Source of the DNA: JAJKIV01 sp036274195
GTDB lineage: Bacteria > Gemmatimonadota > Gemmatimonadetes > Gemmatimonadales > Gemmatimonadaceae
Assembly: GCA_036274195.1 (NCBI GenBank)
Contig: DASUGD010000050.1
Coordinates: 1-64,000 of the forward strand
Direction of reading: 5' to 3'
DNA: 64,000 bases
Below are positions 1 to 7,817 of the stretch, piece after piece (positions within the stretch are counted from its first letter, which is position 1; each line of letters begins with the position of its first letter). The position numbers were made by a program, and so were the translations under genes. The notes under the pieces are model-generated. The model worked only from the letters and a program-made list of their open reading frames with translations. It was not told the DNA's origin and did not search any database.

Positions 1-1
1 A

Positions 2-46
2 CGGACCCGGCGCCCGGCACGGGCGGCGATGACGGCAGCGAGATGA
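2..46 (+). CDS. 3' end of an upstream gene (partial)
   Basis: Fourteen codons of an open frame enter from the left edge and stop at TGA 44-46. That stop overlaps the ATG of the following phosphatase gene as ATGA. This is the same four-base overlap seen at many real junctions in the window, so I read it as the tail of a coupled upstream gene. The visible residues are Arg/Ala-rich and give no clue to function. Confidence 0.35.
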   Translation, partial: RTRRPARAAMTAAR

Positions 47-1683
47 CGGCCCCCAGCCTGCGACTCGGGACGGCCGATCCGGCACATCGCGCATCCGCGG
101 ACGCCGGCTGGCAACGCATCGCTGCGATCGACATCGGGTCCAATTCCATTCGCCAGATCGTCGCCGACGTATCGCCCTCGGGGTCGATACGCGTCGTGGA
201 CGAAATGAAAGCGGCGCCGCGCCTCGGCGCGGGGATTCGCGAGAGCGGGCTGCTGAGCGAGACCTCGATGCGTCAGGCGCTCGAAGCGCTCACCCGCATG
301 GCCACGCTCGCGAGGCAGTTGGGTGCGTCACGAGTGGAGGCGGTCGCGACGAGCGCGGTGCGCGACGCCACGAACGGCCTCACGTTCCTGGAGCTCGTTC
401 GCTCGGAGACCGGGCTCAAGGTCAAGGTGCTCCGCGGCGAGGAGGAGGCTCGTCTGTCGTTCCGCAGCGCGCTCGCGCACTTCGAGCTCGGGGTGGGGCG
501 AGCGGTCGTCATGGACATCGGCGGCGGATCGCTCGAGCTCGCGCTCAGCGCCGATGGACTGCTCGAACGACTCATCTCGCTGCCATTCGGCGCCATCAGG
601 CTGACCGAGGAATTCCTCGGCCCGAAGGTGCGGCGCAAGGGAGTGCGGAAGCTGCGTGACGCCATTCGCGACGACATCCGCAAGTCGCTGCCCGTGCGCG
701 ACTGGCGTGGCGCACAGGTCATTGGTTCGGGTGGGACCTTCACGAACCTCGCCGGCATCTACTTGAATCGGCAGGGCGTGCAGACCGCGCGCACGACGCA
801 CGGAACTCGCCTTCCGCGCGAGGAGCTCGAGCACATCCTCGACATGCTCCAGGACATGTCGCCGGATCAGCGCGCCGCGGTGCCAGGGCTCAACCCTGCG
901 CGTGCCGACATCATTGTCGCCGGATTTGCCGTAGCGGCCGAGGTGCTCGCGCGACTCGAATCGCGAGAGCTCATCGTGTCGGCGTACGGCATCCGCGAGG
1001 GCCTGCTCCTCGAGACGGCACGTGTTGTCCCGACGTTCTCGGACCGCGGCGAGGCGCGCGAGCGCTCGGTGCGAGAATTCGCCGAGCGGTGTCACTACGA
1101 GGAGCCGCACGCACGACACGTCCAGCGCCTGTCACTCCAGCTGTTCGACGCGATCGGCCCGCGGATTGGTCTCAACGCCACGGACAGGCAGATCCTCGCT
1201 GACGCGGCGCTGCTGCACGACGTCGGCTATCACATCAATTACGACAACCATCACAAGCACTCCTATCACCTGATCGTCCACGCCGACATGCTCGGCATGT
1301 CGCCCGAGGAGCAGGTGGCGATCGCGAACGTCGCGCGGTATCACCGCGGCGCGCCGCCGAAACGGAAGCACCGGAACTACGGCATCCTGGATCGCGCGCT
1401 CCGGCGGCGCATTCGCAAGCTCGCCGCCCTTCTTCGCGTTGCCGACGGGTTGGATCGCGGCCACATCGGCGCGGTGGAGCGCGTGAAAGTCCGCTGGCTC
1501 GACCGCGCGCTTCGCCTCACGGCCGTTGCCAACCGTCGAGCGCAATCGCTGCGCCTGGATCTCTGGGGCGCGAGCCGGAAGTCCGCGTTGCTGTCGAAAG
1601 TCGCGCGGATTCCGGTGGAGGTCGTTGCTCCCGATGGTACCGTGATCTCTCAGGAGGACACGGATGAGGAGCAGCCGGATTAG
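43..1683 (+). CDS. ppx: Ppx/GppA exopolyphosphatase with C-terminal HD-like domain
   Basis: Likely hydrolyses terminal phosphates from polyphosphate, or pppGpp; the two activities cannot be separated from sequence. The actin-like ATPase fold shows its first phosphate loop as AIDIGSNS near residues 28-35 and the second as MDIGGGSLEL near 155-166. The last ~190 residues contain LLHDVGYHI followed by a His-rich stretch near 390-410, typical of the HD-type domain in long (~500 aa) Ppx proteins. The ATG at 43 overlaps an upstream TGA, which supports this start. The gene converges on ppk1, so the synthetic and degradative enzymes for polyphosphate lie together. Confidence 0.92.
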   Translation: MTAPSLRLGTADPAHRASADAGWQRIAAIDIGSNSIRQIVADVSPSGSIRVVDEMKAAPRLGAGIRESGLLSETSMRQALEALTRMATLARQLGASRVEAVATSAVRDATNGLTFLELVRSETGLKVKVLRGEEEARLSFRSALAHFELGVGRAVVMDIGGGSLELALSADGLLERLISLPFGAIRLTEEFLGPKVRRKGVRKLRDAIRDDIRKSLPVRDWRGAQVIGSGGTFTNLAGIYLNRQGVQTARTTHGTRLPREELEHILDMLQDMSPDQRAAVPGLNPARADIIVAGFAVAAEVLARLESRELIVSAYGIREGLLLETARVVPTFSDRGEARERSVREFAERCHYEEPHARHVQRLSLQLFDAIGPRIGLNATDRQILADAALLHDVGYHINYDNHHKHSYHLIVHADMLGMSPEEQVAIANVARYHRGAPPKRKHRNYGILDRALRRRIRKLAALLRVADGLDRGHIGAVERVKVRWLDRALRLTAVANRRAQSLRLDLWGASRKSALLSKVARIPVEVVAPDGTVISQEDTDEEQPD

Positions 1684-1752
1684 CCGGTCGTTTGGGGCTC
1701 GCCGGCCGTCACTGCGGGGTCAGGCATCGCGTTAGGGCCGGCTCTAGAAGCA

Positions 1753-1990
1753 GGACCGCAGAACGCTTGAGAACGGCGCTTCGCGCCGCCGCAGAAGGAC
1801 ACAGAAAACTGCTCGGCACCTCTGACGCCACGCGCAACGAGCCCTTTTGAAGGGGAACAACCTCGGGACGCGAATACTGGCGTCCCGGGGCAGTCCATTG
1901 AGGAAACCGAGAGGAGCTCGGCTCGCCCGCGGCGCCTTCTGCGTCATTCTGCGCCGCCCGCGCAGCGGCGTTCTGCGCGTTCTGCGGTCC
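1753..1990. repeat. Imperfect long inverted repeat in the ppx-ppk1 gap
   Basis: The 367-base gap between the convergent ppx and ppk1 genes has no convincing gene. GGACCGCAGAACGC at 1753-1766 is matched exactly in reverse complement at 1977-1990. The arms continue inward imperfectly for about 45 further bases as GC-rich words built on GCAGAA/TTCTGC. Two small perfect hairpins lie inside: CCCTT/AAGGG at 1842-1854, and CGGGACGC/GCGTCCCG at 1864-1887 with an 8-base loop. It could act as a bidirectional terminator for the converging genes or be a small dispersed element. No transposase frame or target duplication is visible. Confidence 0.6.
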
Positions 1991-2050
1991 CATGGTTATG
2001 AGGCGTCCAGGTCGCAATGCCTGCTGGGCCGACGCCAGGCCTCGCGCGCG

Positions 2051-4204
2051 TTAGGCAGTTCGCTCCACCCGCAGCTCGGCCGGCGGAGCGGTGTCCGTGA
2101 CGCGCGGCGGTAGCCGCTCCACGACCTCAAGCCCCAACGGGTCGCGCAGCAGCAGCCGATGCGTGGCTCGCTCGGGCTCGTTGCCCGGCGTGCGCTGCAC
2201 GTAGCTGCCGTCAGGACAGAGCTCCCACGCCTGGCGGTTGTCCGCCAGACAGGTGTCGAGCAGCGCGCGGAGCCGCGGATGCAGGGCGCGATCCTCGACG
2301 GGTGTCACTGCTTCCACGCGGCGGTCGAGGTTGCGCGGCATCCAGTCGGCGGAACCCGTGAAGTACCGGTCTTCGGCGCTGTTGCGGAAATAGAACAGCC
2401 GCGAATGCTCGAGGAACCGCCCGACGATGCTGATCACCCGAATGCGCTCGCTCACGCCGGGCACGCCCGGCCGAAGGCAGCAAATGCCGCGGACGATGAG
2501 ATCGATCTCGACGCCAGCCTGCGACGCCTCGTAGAGCGCCGCAATGATCCCCGGGTCCACGAGGGCATTCATCTTGGCGATGATCTGCCCCGACCTCCCT
2601 TCCCGGGCCGCGTTCGTCTCGTTCGCGATCAGCTCCAGGAATCGATCACGCATGTTGCCCGGCGCCACGAGCAGCTTGCGGTACACGCGCTGGCGAGAGA
2701 AGCCCGTGAGTGAGTTGAACAGGTCACTGAGGTCGGCGCCGATCGACGGACTCGCCGTGAAGAGGCCGAGATCCGTGTAGGTTCGCGCGGTTTTCGTGTT
2801 GTAGTTGCCCGTGCCAATGTGCACGTAGCGGCGGATGCCGTCGGCCTCCCGCCTAACGACCAACGCCACCTTCGCGTGCGTCTTGAGCCCGGGCAGGCCG
2901 TAGGCCACGTGCACGCCGAAATTTTCCAGCGTGCGCGCCCAGGTGATGTTGTTCGCTTCGTCGAATCGTGCCTGCAGCTCCACGAGCACGGCAACCTGCT
3001 TCCCTCGCTGAGCCGCCTCCGTCAGCGCCCGGACGATGGCGGTGTCGCCCGAGGTGCGGTACAGTGTCATCTTGATGGCCAGCACGTGGTCGTCGCGCGA
3101 CGCCGCATCGAGAAACTGCTCGACCGTCGCCGTGAACGACTCGTACGGGTGGTGCACCAGAAGGTCGCGCTCGCGGATGACGTCGAAGATCGATCGCGTC
3201 GCATCGCGGACCGCCGGCGGAACGGCCGGCACGAACGGAGGATCGTGCAACTCGGGAATGTCGAGTGACGCGATCGACATGAGATCGCCCAACTCGAGCA
3301 GCGGGCCGGCCTCGAACACGTCTCGCTCGGCCAGCACGAGACCCGGCAGCAACTCGGATTCCTGCAGCTCCTCGAGGATGAGCGCACGGATGTGCCGCGG
3401 CATGTCGTCCTGCACCTCGAGTCGCACGACCTCACCGAATCGGCGCTGGAAGACCTGCTCCTCGATCATCGCCAGCAGGTCCTCGGGCTCGTCGACGGTC
3501 TTGTCCAGCTCGAGGTCGGAATAGCGCGTCACCTTGAACGCCCACCAGCCGAGCACCTGCATTCCCGGGAATAGCGAGCCAAGGTTCGCGCCGATGACTT
3601 CCTCGAGCGGCACGAACGTGTTCCCTCGCCCGAACGGAACCCATCGGGGGAGACTCTTCGGCACCTTCACGCGCGCGAAGTGATCGAGGCCGCGATCCGG
3701 ATCGCGAATCTCGACCGCAAGCGAGAGTGAGAGATTCGAGACGTACGGAAACGGGTGACCCGGGTCGACCGCCAGGGGCGTGAGAACCGGGAATACCTCC
3801 GACTCGAAGAACTGATCGACCGTGTTCCACTCACTCGACGACAGGTCGTTCATCCGGACGAACCGAATGCCCTTCTCCTCCAGCGCGGGCAGAAGTCGCT
3901 CGTGCAGAATCGCATGCGCCTGGGCGAGGAGATCCCGCACGCGACGCTCGATCGCATCCAGCGCCGGTTGCGGCGCCAGGCCGTCCGCCGCCGCTGACGT
4001 CACCCCCGCGGCGACCTGACGGCGAAGCCCGGCAACGCGCACCATGTAGAACTCGTCGAGGTTCGTGCTGAAGATCGACAGAAACTTGAGTCGCTCGAGC
4101 AGCGGGTTGCGCTCGTCCAACGCCTCGTTGAGCACCCGGGCGTTGAGCTCGAGCCAACTGAGCTCGCGGTTGAAGAACAGCGTTGGCGGAAGCGGTTCGT
4201 GCAT
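2051..4204 (-). CDS. ppk: Polyphosphate kinase 1
   Basis: Reversibly transfers the gamma-phosphate of ATP to polyphosphate. From the ATG at 4204 the protein has 717 residues, normal for the PPK1 family, and opens with the conserved FFNRELSWLELN block. The phospho-acceptor histidine lies in THAK (His443) and the second catalytic histidine in FLEHSR (His600); both are offset by +8 from E. coli His435 and His592. HIGTGNYN is also present. A TTG at 4252 would add 16 unconserved residues, so I prefer 4204, though no clear Shine-Dalgarno precedes it. The stop codon lies inside a copy of the window-wide octamer GCCTAACG. Neighbours are ppx (convergent) and the phosphate transporter pit upstream. Confidence 0.96.
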   Translation of the reverse strand: MHEPLPPTLFFNRELSWLELNARVLNEALDERNPLLERLKFLSIFSTNLDEFYMVRVAGLRRQVAAGVTSAAADGLAPQPALDAIERRVRDLLAQAHAILHERLLPALEEKGIRFVRMNDLSSSEWNTVDQFFESEVFPVLTPLAVDPGHPFPYVSNLSLSLAVEIRDPDRGLDHFARVKVPKSLPRWVPFGRGNTFVPLEEVIGANLGSLFPGMQVLGWWAFKVTRYSDLELDKTVDEPEDLLAMIEEQVFQRRFGEVVRLEVQDDMPRHIRALILEELQESELLPGLVLAERDVFEAGPLLELGDLMSIASLDIPELHDPPFVPAVPPAVRDATRSIFDVIRERDLLVHHPYESFTATVEQFLDAASRDDHVLAIKMTLYRTSGDTAIVRALTEAAQRGKQVAVLVELQARFDEANNITWARTLENFGVHVAYGLPGLKTHAKVALVVRREADGIRRYVHIGTGNYNTKTARTYTDLGLFTASPSIGADLSDLFNSLTGFSRQRVYRKLLVAPGNMRDRFLELIANETNAAREGRSGQIIAKMNALVDPGIIAALYEASQAGVEIDLIVRGICCLRPGVPGVSERIRVISIVGRFLEHSRLFYFRNSAEDRYFTGSADWMPRNLDRRVEAVTPVEDRALHPRLRALLDTCLADNRQAWELCPDGSYVQRTPGNEPERATHRLLLRDPLGLEVVERLPPRVTDTAPPAELRVERTA

Positions 4205-4315
4205 CGTCGTGGGATGCAGGAAGACAGCGTGTCGAGCCCTCGAGACGAACAACGCCCGGCGCAGCCCAGGCGTCCATCATACTCCATTCAGAGCGCCCGA
4301 GCCGTCACGACCCTG

Positions 4316-5368
4316 TCACAGCGGGATCAGGCGCGAAAGGATGAAGTACGACGCGGCCGCGATGATGGCCGCGGCCGGTATTGTCATGATCCATGCCCAA
4401 ACGATACGGCCCGCGACGCCCCAGCGCACGCCAGAGACGCCGTTCGTGGCTCCGACTCCCACGATCGCCCCGGTAATCGTGTGCGTCGTGCTCACCGGAA
4501 TCCCAAACTTCGTCGCGACGAGAATGGCGAACGACCCCCCGGTCTCCGCGCAGAAGCCGCCGACCGGACGCAGCTTCGTGATCCGGTTCCCCATCGTGTG
4601 CACGATTCGCCAGCCCCCAAGCAGTGTTCCGAGCGCAATGCAGCTGTACGCGCCGATCTCGACCCAGTACGGAACGCCGGCCTCGGGGTTAGGCAGATAA
4701 AACAGGCCGAGCAACCCGTGTTGGCCGCGAAAGAGGTTCTGGGTGTGCGTGGCCCCCAGCAATCCGACGATGATGCCCATCGTCTTTTGCGCGTCGTTCG
4801 CACCATGCGAGAACGAGAACAGCGCCGAGCTTCCAAGCTGCGCGATGCGGAACAGGCGATCGACGCGCGCCGGTGCCACGCGCTGAAACACCCAGTACAC
4901 CGCAACCATCAGCGCGAATCCGGCCGCCATGCCAATGAGCGGAGAAAGCGCGATGAACTCCAGCGTCTTGATCCACTTGTCGCCCCAGAGGATCGCGCTC
5001 CATCCGGCCTTCGTGACGGCCGCGCCGGCGTAACCGCCGATGAGCGCGTGCGAGGAGCTGGACGGAAGGCCGTACGCCCAGGTGATGAGGTTCCAGACGA
5101 TCGCGCCTAACAAGGCCGACAGGATGACGGTCGGATCGACGATCGACTGCTCGATCATTCCGCTCTGGACCGTCTTCGCGACGGCCGTGCCGACCACGAA
5201 CGCCGCCGAGAAGTTGAAGAAGGCGGCCCAGATGACCGCCGCGAACGGGTTCAGGACGCGTGTTCCGACGATCGTGGCGATCGAGTTCGCCGAATCGTGA
5301 AAGCCGTTGATGAAGTCGAACGCGAAGCCGATCAGGACGATGACGACGACGTACGCCACCGGGCTCAC
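4316..5368 (-). CDS. pit: PiT-family inorganic phosphate transporter
   Basis: Low-affinity phosphate (metal-phosphate) symporter in the inner membrane, 350 residues with about ten hydrophobic segments. Both PiT signature repeats are visible: GFHDSANS near the N-terminus and GGFCAETGGSFAI with STTHTITGA near the C-terminus. I place the start at GTG 5368, which overlaps the TGA of the upstream DUF47 gene as GTGA. The frame is open further upstream but codes unconserved sequence there. The pair is the common PhoU-like/Pit operon, in which the cytoplasmic partner is thought to modulate the transporter. It lies next to ppk1, so phosphate import and polyphosphate storage are adjacent. Confidence 0.94.
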   Translation of the reverse strand: MSPVAYVVVIVLIGFAFDFINGFHDSANSIATIVGTRVLNPFAAVIWAAFFNFSAAFVVGTAVAKTVQSGMIEQSIVDPTVILSALLGAIVWNLITWAYGLPSSSSHALIGGYAGAAVTKAGWSAILWGDKWIKTLEFIALSPLIGMAAGFALMVAVYWVFQRVAPARVDRLFRIAQLGSSALFSFSHGANDAQKTMGIIVGLLGATHTQNLFRGQHGLLGLFYLPNPEAGVPYWVEIGAYSCIALGTLLGGWRIVHTMGNRITKLRPVGGFCAETGGSFAILVATKFGIPVSTTHTITGAIVGVGATNGVSGVRWGVAGRIVWAWIMTIPAAAIIAAASYFILSRLIPL

Positions 5369-5976
5369 GAATTCTTGAGGGAGATGCTCTCCAGCACGTT
5401 GCCGACCCCCTGACACTCATCGAGCGCTCGCTCGAGCGTGTCGTAGAGCTCCTTCCACTTCATCACCTCGAGCGCATCGGGCTTGCCGCTGAACAGCTCG
5501 CCGACCGCTTCCTGGTAGATCGCGTCTCCCTCCTCCTCGAGCCGCTTGATGGCGCGGCTGTTCTCGGCAACCACCGACGGCTTCTTGATCGCCATCACGC
5601 CAGCCTGGATGTGGTCGGCAGCGCGGAATATCGTCTCCGACAGCTTGAGCGCCGGTGGCCGGCATTCGGCGACGTGGAACATCGCGACCCGCCGCGCCGT
5701 GCCGTCGAGGAGGTCGATGACGTCATCGAGCTCCGTGGCCAGTCGGTGAATGTCTTCGCGGTCGATGGGCGTCACGAAGCTGCGGTCGATCCTGGCACGC
5801 ACATCGTGCGTGAGCACGTCCGCTTCGTGTTCGACGGTCTTGATGGCGGCGACGTAATGATCGACCCTGGCCGGTTCGGCGAACAGCCCATTCAGGAGGC
5901 GGGCTGCTTCCTTGAGTCGCTTCGCCAACTCGTTGAAGAGAACGAAAAAACCTTCGTCGCGGGGGATGAGGCGCAC
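5365..5976 (-). CDS. DUF47 / PhoU-like Pit accessory protein
   Basis: All-helical cytoplasmic protein of the DUF47 (TIGR00153/YkaA) family, found beside Pit transporters. From GTG 5976 it has 203 residues and opens with VRLIPRDEGFF, the usual family start. Two long coiled helices follow, carrying E/D-rich metal-ligand-type patterns such as EHEAD and LEEEGDAIY. Its stop overlaps the Pit start (GTGA), so the two are probably made in fixed proportion. A TTG at 6057 would add 27 unconserved residues. No good ribosome site precedes 5976, so the exact start is uncertain. Confidence 0.88.
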   Translation of the reverse strand: MRLIPRDEGFFVLFNELAKRLKEAARLLNGLFAEPARVDHYVAAIKTVEHEADVLTHDVRARIDRSFVTPIDREDIHRLATELDDVIDLLDGTARRVAMFHVAECRPPALKLSETIFRAADHIQAGVMAIKKPSVVAENSRAIKRLEEEGDAIYQEAVGELFSGKPDALEVMKWKELYDTLERALDECQGVGNVLESISLKNS

Positions 5977-6087
5977 GGGGTGTCGTCGGAGGTGGCCAAG
6001 GCCACGCGGCGTCCTCTCTACTGGCGCGGCGCAGGCTTCGTTGCACAACCGGCACAAACATAGCCAAGACCCGTTCGCATCCGCAAA

Positions 6088-6125
6088 GGGCGCCTAAGCC
6101 ATGGAGGGGCTATGGCTCGGCGCCC
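6088..6125 (-). terminator. Hairpin terminator after deoC
   Basis: GGGCGCC (6088-6094) pairs with GGCGCCC (6119-6125), and AGCCAT (6097-6102) with ATGGCT (6112-6117), giving a nearly continuous 13-bp stem. On the minus strand it follows deoC and is trailed by a short run of T. It separates the deoC operon from the DUF47-pit genes. Confidence 0.55.
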
Positions 6126-6154
6126 TGGCCCCACTGGCGTCGGGCGAAGCGAGG

Positions 6155-7141
6155 TCAATAGACCGCCGAGGTCTTCGACGTGCCGTCGTTCGTGAGGCAC
6201 GCCCCCGTCGCGCATCGCTCGTGGTGGAGCTGCGGTGATGCCAGGAGCTCGCGCATCGGCAGCGGGCCGCGTCCAAGGCATTGCGCCATCCCCACCCCGC
6301 TCGAGGTGCCAATCCGCGTTGCACCGTTGGCGATCATGCGAAGCGCCGTCGCGCAATCGCGAACGCCGCCCGAGGCTTTGACCCCCATCGAGTCACCGAC
6401 CACCAGTCGCATGAGCGCCACCGCCTCCGCCGTCGCACCACCAGCCGCGTGGAAACCGGTGCTGGTCTTCACATAGTGCGCACCGGCCTCACGCGCGAGC
6501 GCACTGGCCTTGATGATCTCGACGGGCGTGAGATGCGCCGACTCGATGATGACCTTCACGAGCCGTCCGGCTGCTCCCCGCACCACCGCCGCGATGTCGT
6601 CCGCGACATGGTTCCAGTCGCCGCCCTTGATGTGGCCCACGGCCGCGACCATGTCGATCTCGGTCGCACCCTGCCGAACCGCCAGCGATGCTTCCGCCGC
6701 CTTGATCTCGGACTGGTTGGCGCCTAACGGGAAACCGACGACGGTCGCAACGGCAACCCGGCTCCCCTGGAGCCGCGCCGCGCAGTGCGGCACCCACACC
6801 GGGTTCACGCAGACCGCCGCGAACTCGTACTCGAGCGCCTCCGAGCAGAGCTGGTCGATGTCCGCGCGCGTCGCCTCGGCCTTGAGCAGCGTGTGGTCGA
6901 TGAACTCGGCGATGCGCGCGTTGTCCCGTACGTACCGCACGCCAGGCGAAGCATTCGGCGCCGCCGTCCGCTGTTCGTCGTTCTCCGTTCCCGGTTCTCG
7001 GTTCCCGGTTCCCGGTTCCCGGTTCGCTATTCCCATCTGCCCGCCTTCGGCGGGCTCCCGCCAATTCCCTATCTGATCGGCACGCGCCAGCTCGCGTGCG
7101 ATACGCGCCGCAAGGGCGTCCAGATCCATGTCGGGAGTCAT
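6155..7141 (-). CDS. deoC: Deoxyribose-phosphate aldolase with a microcompartment-targeting-like N-terminus
   Basis: Class I aldolase that cleaves 2-deoxyribose-5-phosphate to acetaldehyde and glyceraldehyde-3-phosphate. The core runs from about residue 76 (IAEFIDHTLLK) to 300. The Schiff-base lysine lies in VKTSTGF (Lys225) and the second active-site lysine in VKASGGVR (Lys255). At 328 residues it is about 70-100 longer than typical DeoC. Residues 5-21 form an amphipathic helix with hydrophobics at Leu7, Leu10, Ile14 and Leu18. A Gly/Pro/Asn/Glu linker (about 23-67), partly coded by heptanucleotide repeats, follows. That layout resembles a BMC encapsulation peptide. The ATG overlaps the stop of the upstream EutN gene (ATGA), so aldolase and shell vertex are translationally coupled. 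Confidence 0.93.
   Translation of the reverse strand: MTPDMDLDALAARIARELARADQIGNWREPAEGGQMGIANREPGTGNREPGTENDEQRTAAPNASPGVRYVRDNARIAEFIDHTLLKAEATRADIDQLCSEALEYEFAAVCVNPVWVPHCAARLQGSRVAVATVVGFPLGANQSEIKAAEASLAVRQGATEIDMVAAVGHIKGGDWNHVADDIAAVVRGAAGRLVKVIIESAHLTPVEIIKASALAREAGAHYVKTSTGFHAAGGATAEAVALMRLVVGDSMGVKASGGVRDCATALRMIANGATRIGTSSGVGMAQCLGRGPLPMRELLASPQLHHERCATGACLTNDGTSKTSAVY
6987..7028. repeat. Heptanucleotide tandem repeat inside deoC
   Basis: Five consecutive copies of GTTCCCG (one GTTCTCG) run from 6987 to 7021, followed by a degenerate sixth. Because seven is not a multiple of three, 21 bases are read as the seven-residue unit REPGTGN, partly repeated in the aldolase linker. The repeat keeps the frame open. 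A related period-7 array is intergenic at 42901-42928. Confidence 0.85.
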
Positions 7142-7413
7142 CGAAGATCGAGGTCCACCCGATCCACGACGCCCACGACCACCGCCTGGACCGGAATGCT
7201 CGGATCCTTGAACAGCGTGCGCGCAGCGTTGCCCTCCTGGACCACGAGCACTTTCTCACCAACGCCGACTCCGATCACGTCGAGCGCGATGACCTCGCCC
7301 CCTTCCTCCCGATCCTCGAGATCGAGCCGGCGAAGGAGCAGAAGCTTCTTCTGGCCCAGGTGCTCGTGGCGGTGTGTGGAAACGACGTCGCCGATGACGC
7401 GCGCGAGATACAC
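7138..7413 (-). CDS. EutN/CcmL-family microcompartment vertex protein (first copy)
   Basis: Small single-domain protein of the EutN/CcmL/PduN family (BMC-P), which forms pentamers capping the vertices of bacterial microcompartment shells. From GTG 7413 it has 91 residues and opens with VYLARVIGDVVSTH, the family N-terminus. It ends with the conserved GVVDRVDL strand, with DVIGVGVGEKVLVVQ between. A strong ribosome site (GAGAGGAG) six bases upstream fixes this start. Ten bases separate it from the second EutN gene upstream, and its stop overlaps the deoC start as ATGA. No hexameric shell protein (BMC-H) is encoded in the window. Confidence 0.9.
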   Translation of the reverse strand: MYLARVIGDVVSTHRHEHLGQKKLLLLRRLDLEDREEGGEVIALDVIGVGVGEKVLVVQEGNAARTLFKDPSIPVQAVVVGVVDRVDLDLR

Positions 7414-7423
7414 GGGGCTCCTC

Positions 7424-7768
7424 TCAGGTCGCCGCGCGATCCCGCACGGCGTCGTTCGGGTCGCTGTCGTCGGCGCGCAGGACCTGGCGCCCGGCAAGGT
7501 CGACCCAGTCTACCTTCCCGACGATCCCCGCGTCGACCGCGGCAAACGGATTCTCGAGTGTCAGCGCCGCCTCGCGTGACGTGATGAAGTAGATGATCTC
7601 GCCGGGCCCAACGCCGATCGTGTCGACGGCGACGAGCGGCTTGCCTGTCTCCGTTCCAGCCGTGGTGATCGGCTGGATCCACTGGAGCGTGATGGCCGTC
7701 AGCGTGTCCTGCTTGACCGTCGAGACGACGCGACCGATGACGCGGGCTATCTGCACGCGAGGAAACAT
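7424..7768 (-). CDS. EutN/CcmL-family microcompartment vertex protein (second copy)
   Basis: A second BMC-P homologue of 114 residues from the ATG at 7768. It opens with FPRVQIARVIGRVVSTVKQ, contains DTIGVGPGEIIYFI and ends with VGKVDWVDLAGR plus a ~17-residue charged tail. It differs clearly from its neighbour, so this is not a recent duplication. BMC loci often carry two or three divergent vertex paralogues. Order on the minus strand is rhomboid, this gene, the other EutN, then deoC. Upstream in-frame codons as far as 7840 are open but unlike the family. Confidence 0.9.
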   Translation of the reverse strand: MFPRVQIARVIGRVVSTVKQDTLTAITLQWIQPITTAGTETGKPLVAVDTIGVGPGEIIYFITSREAALTLENPFAAVDAGIVGKVDWVDLAGRQVLRADDSDPNDAVRDRAAT

Positions 7769-7817
7769 AGGACACCGGGTGGGAGCCGCAACGCAATGGT
7801 AGCGGCGGCCCGCGACG

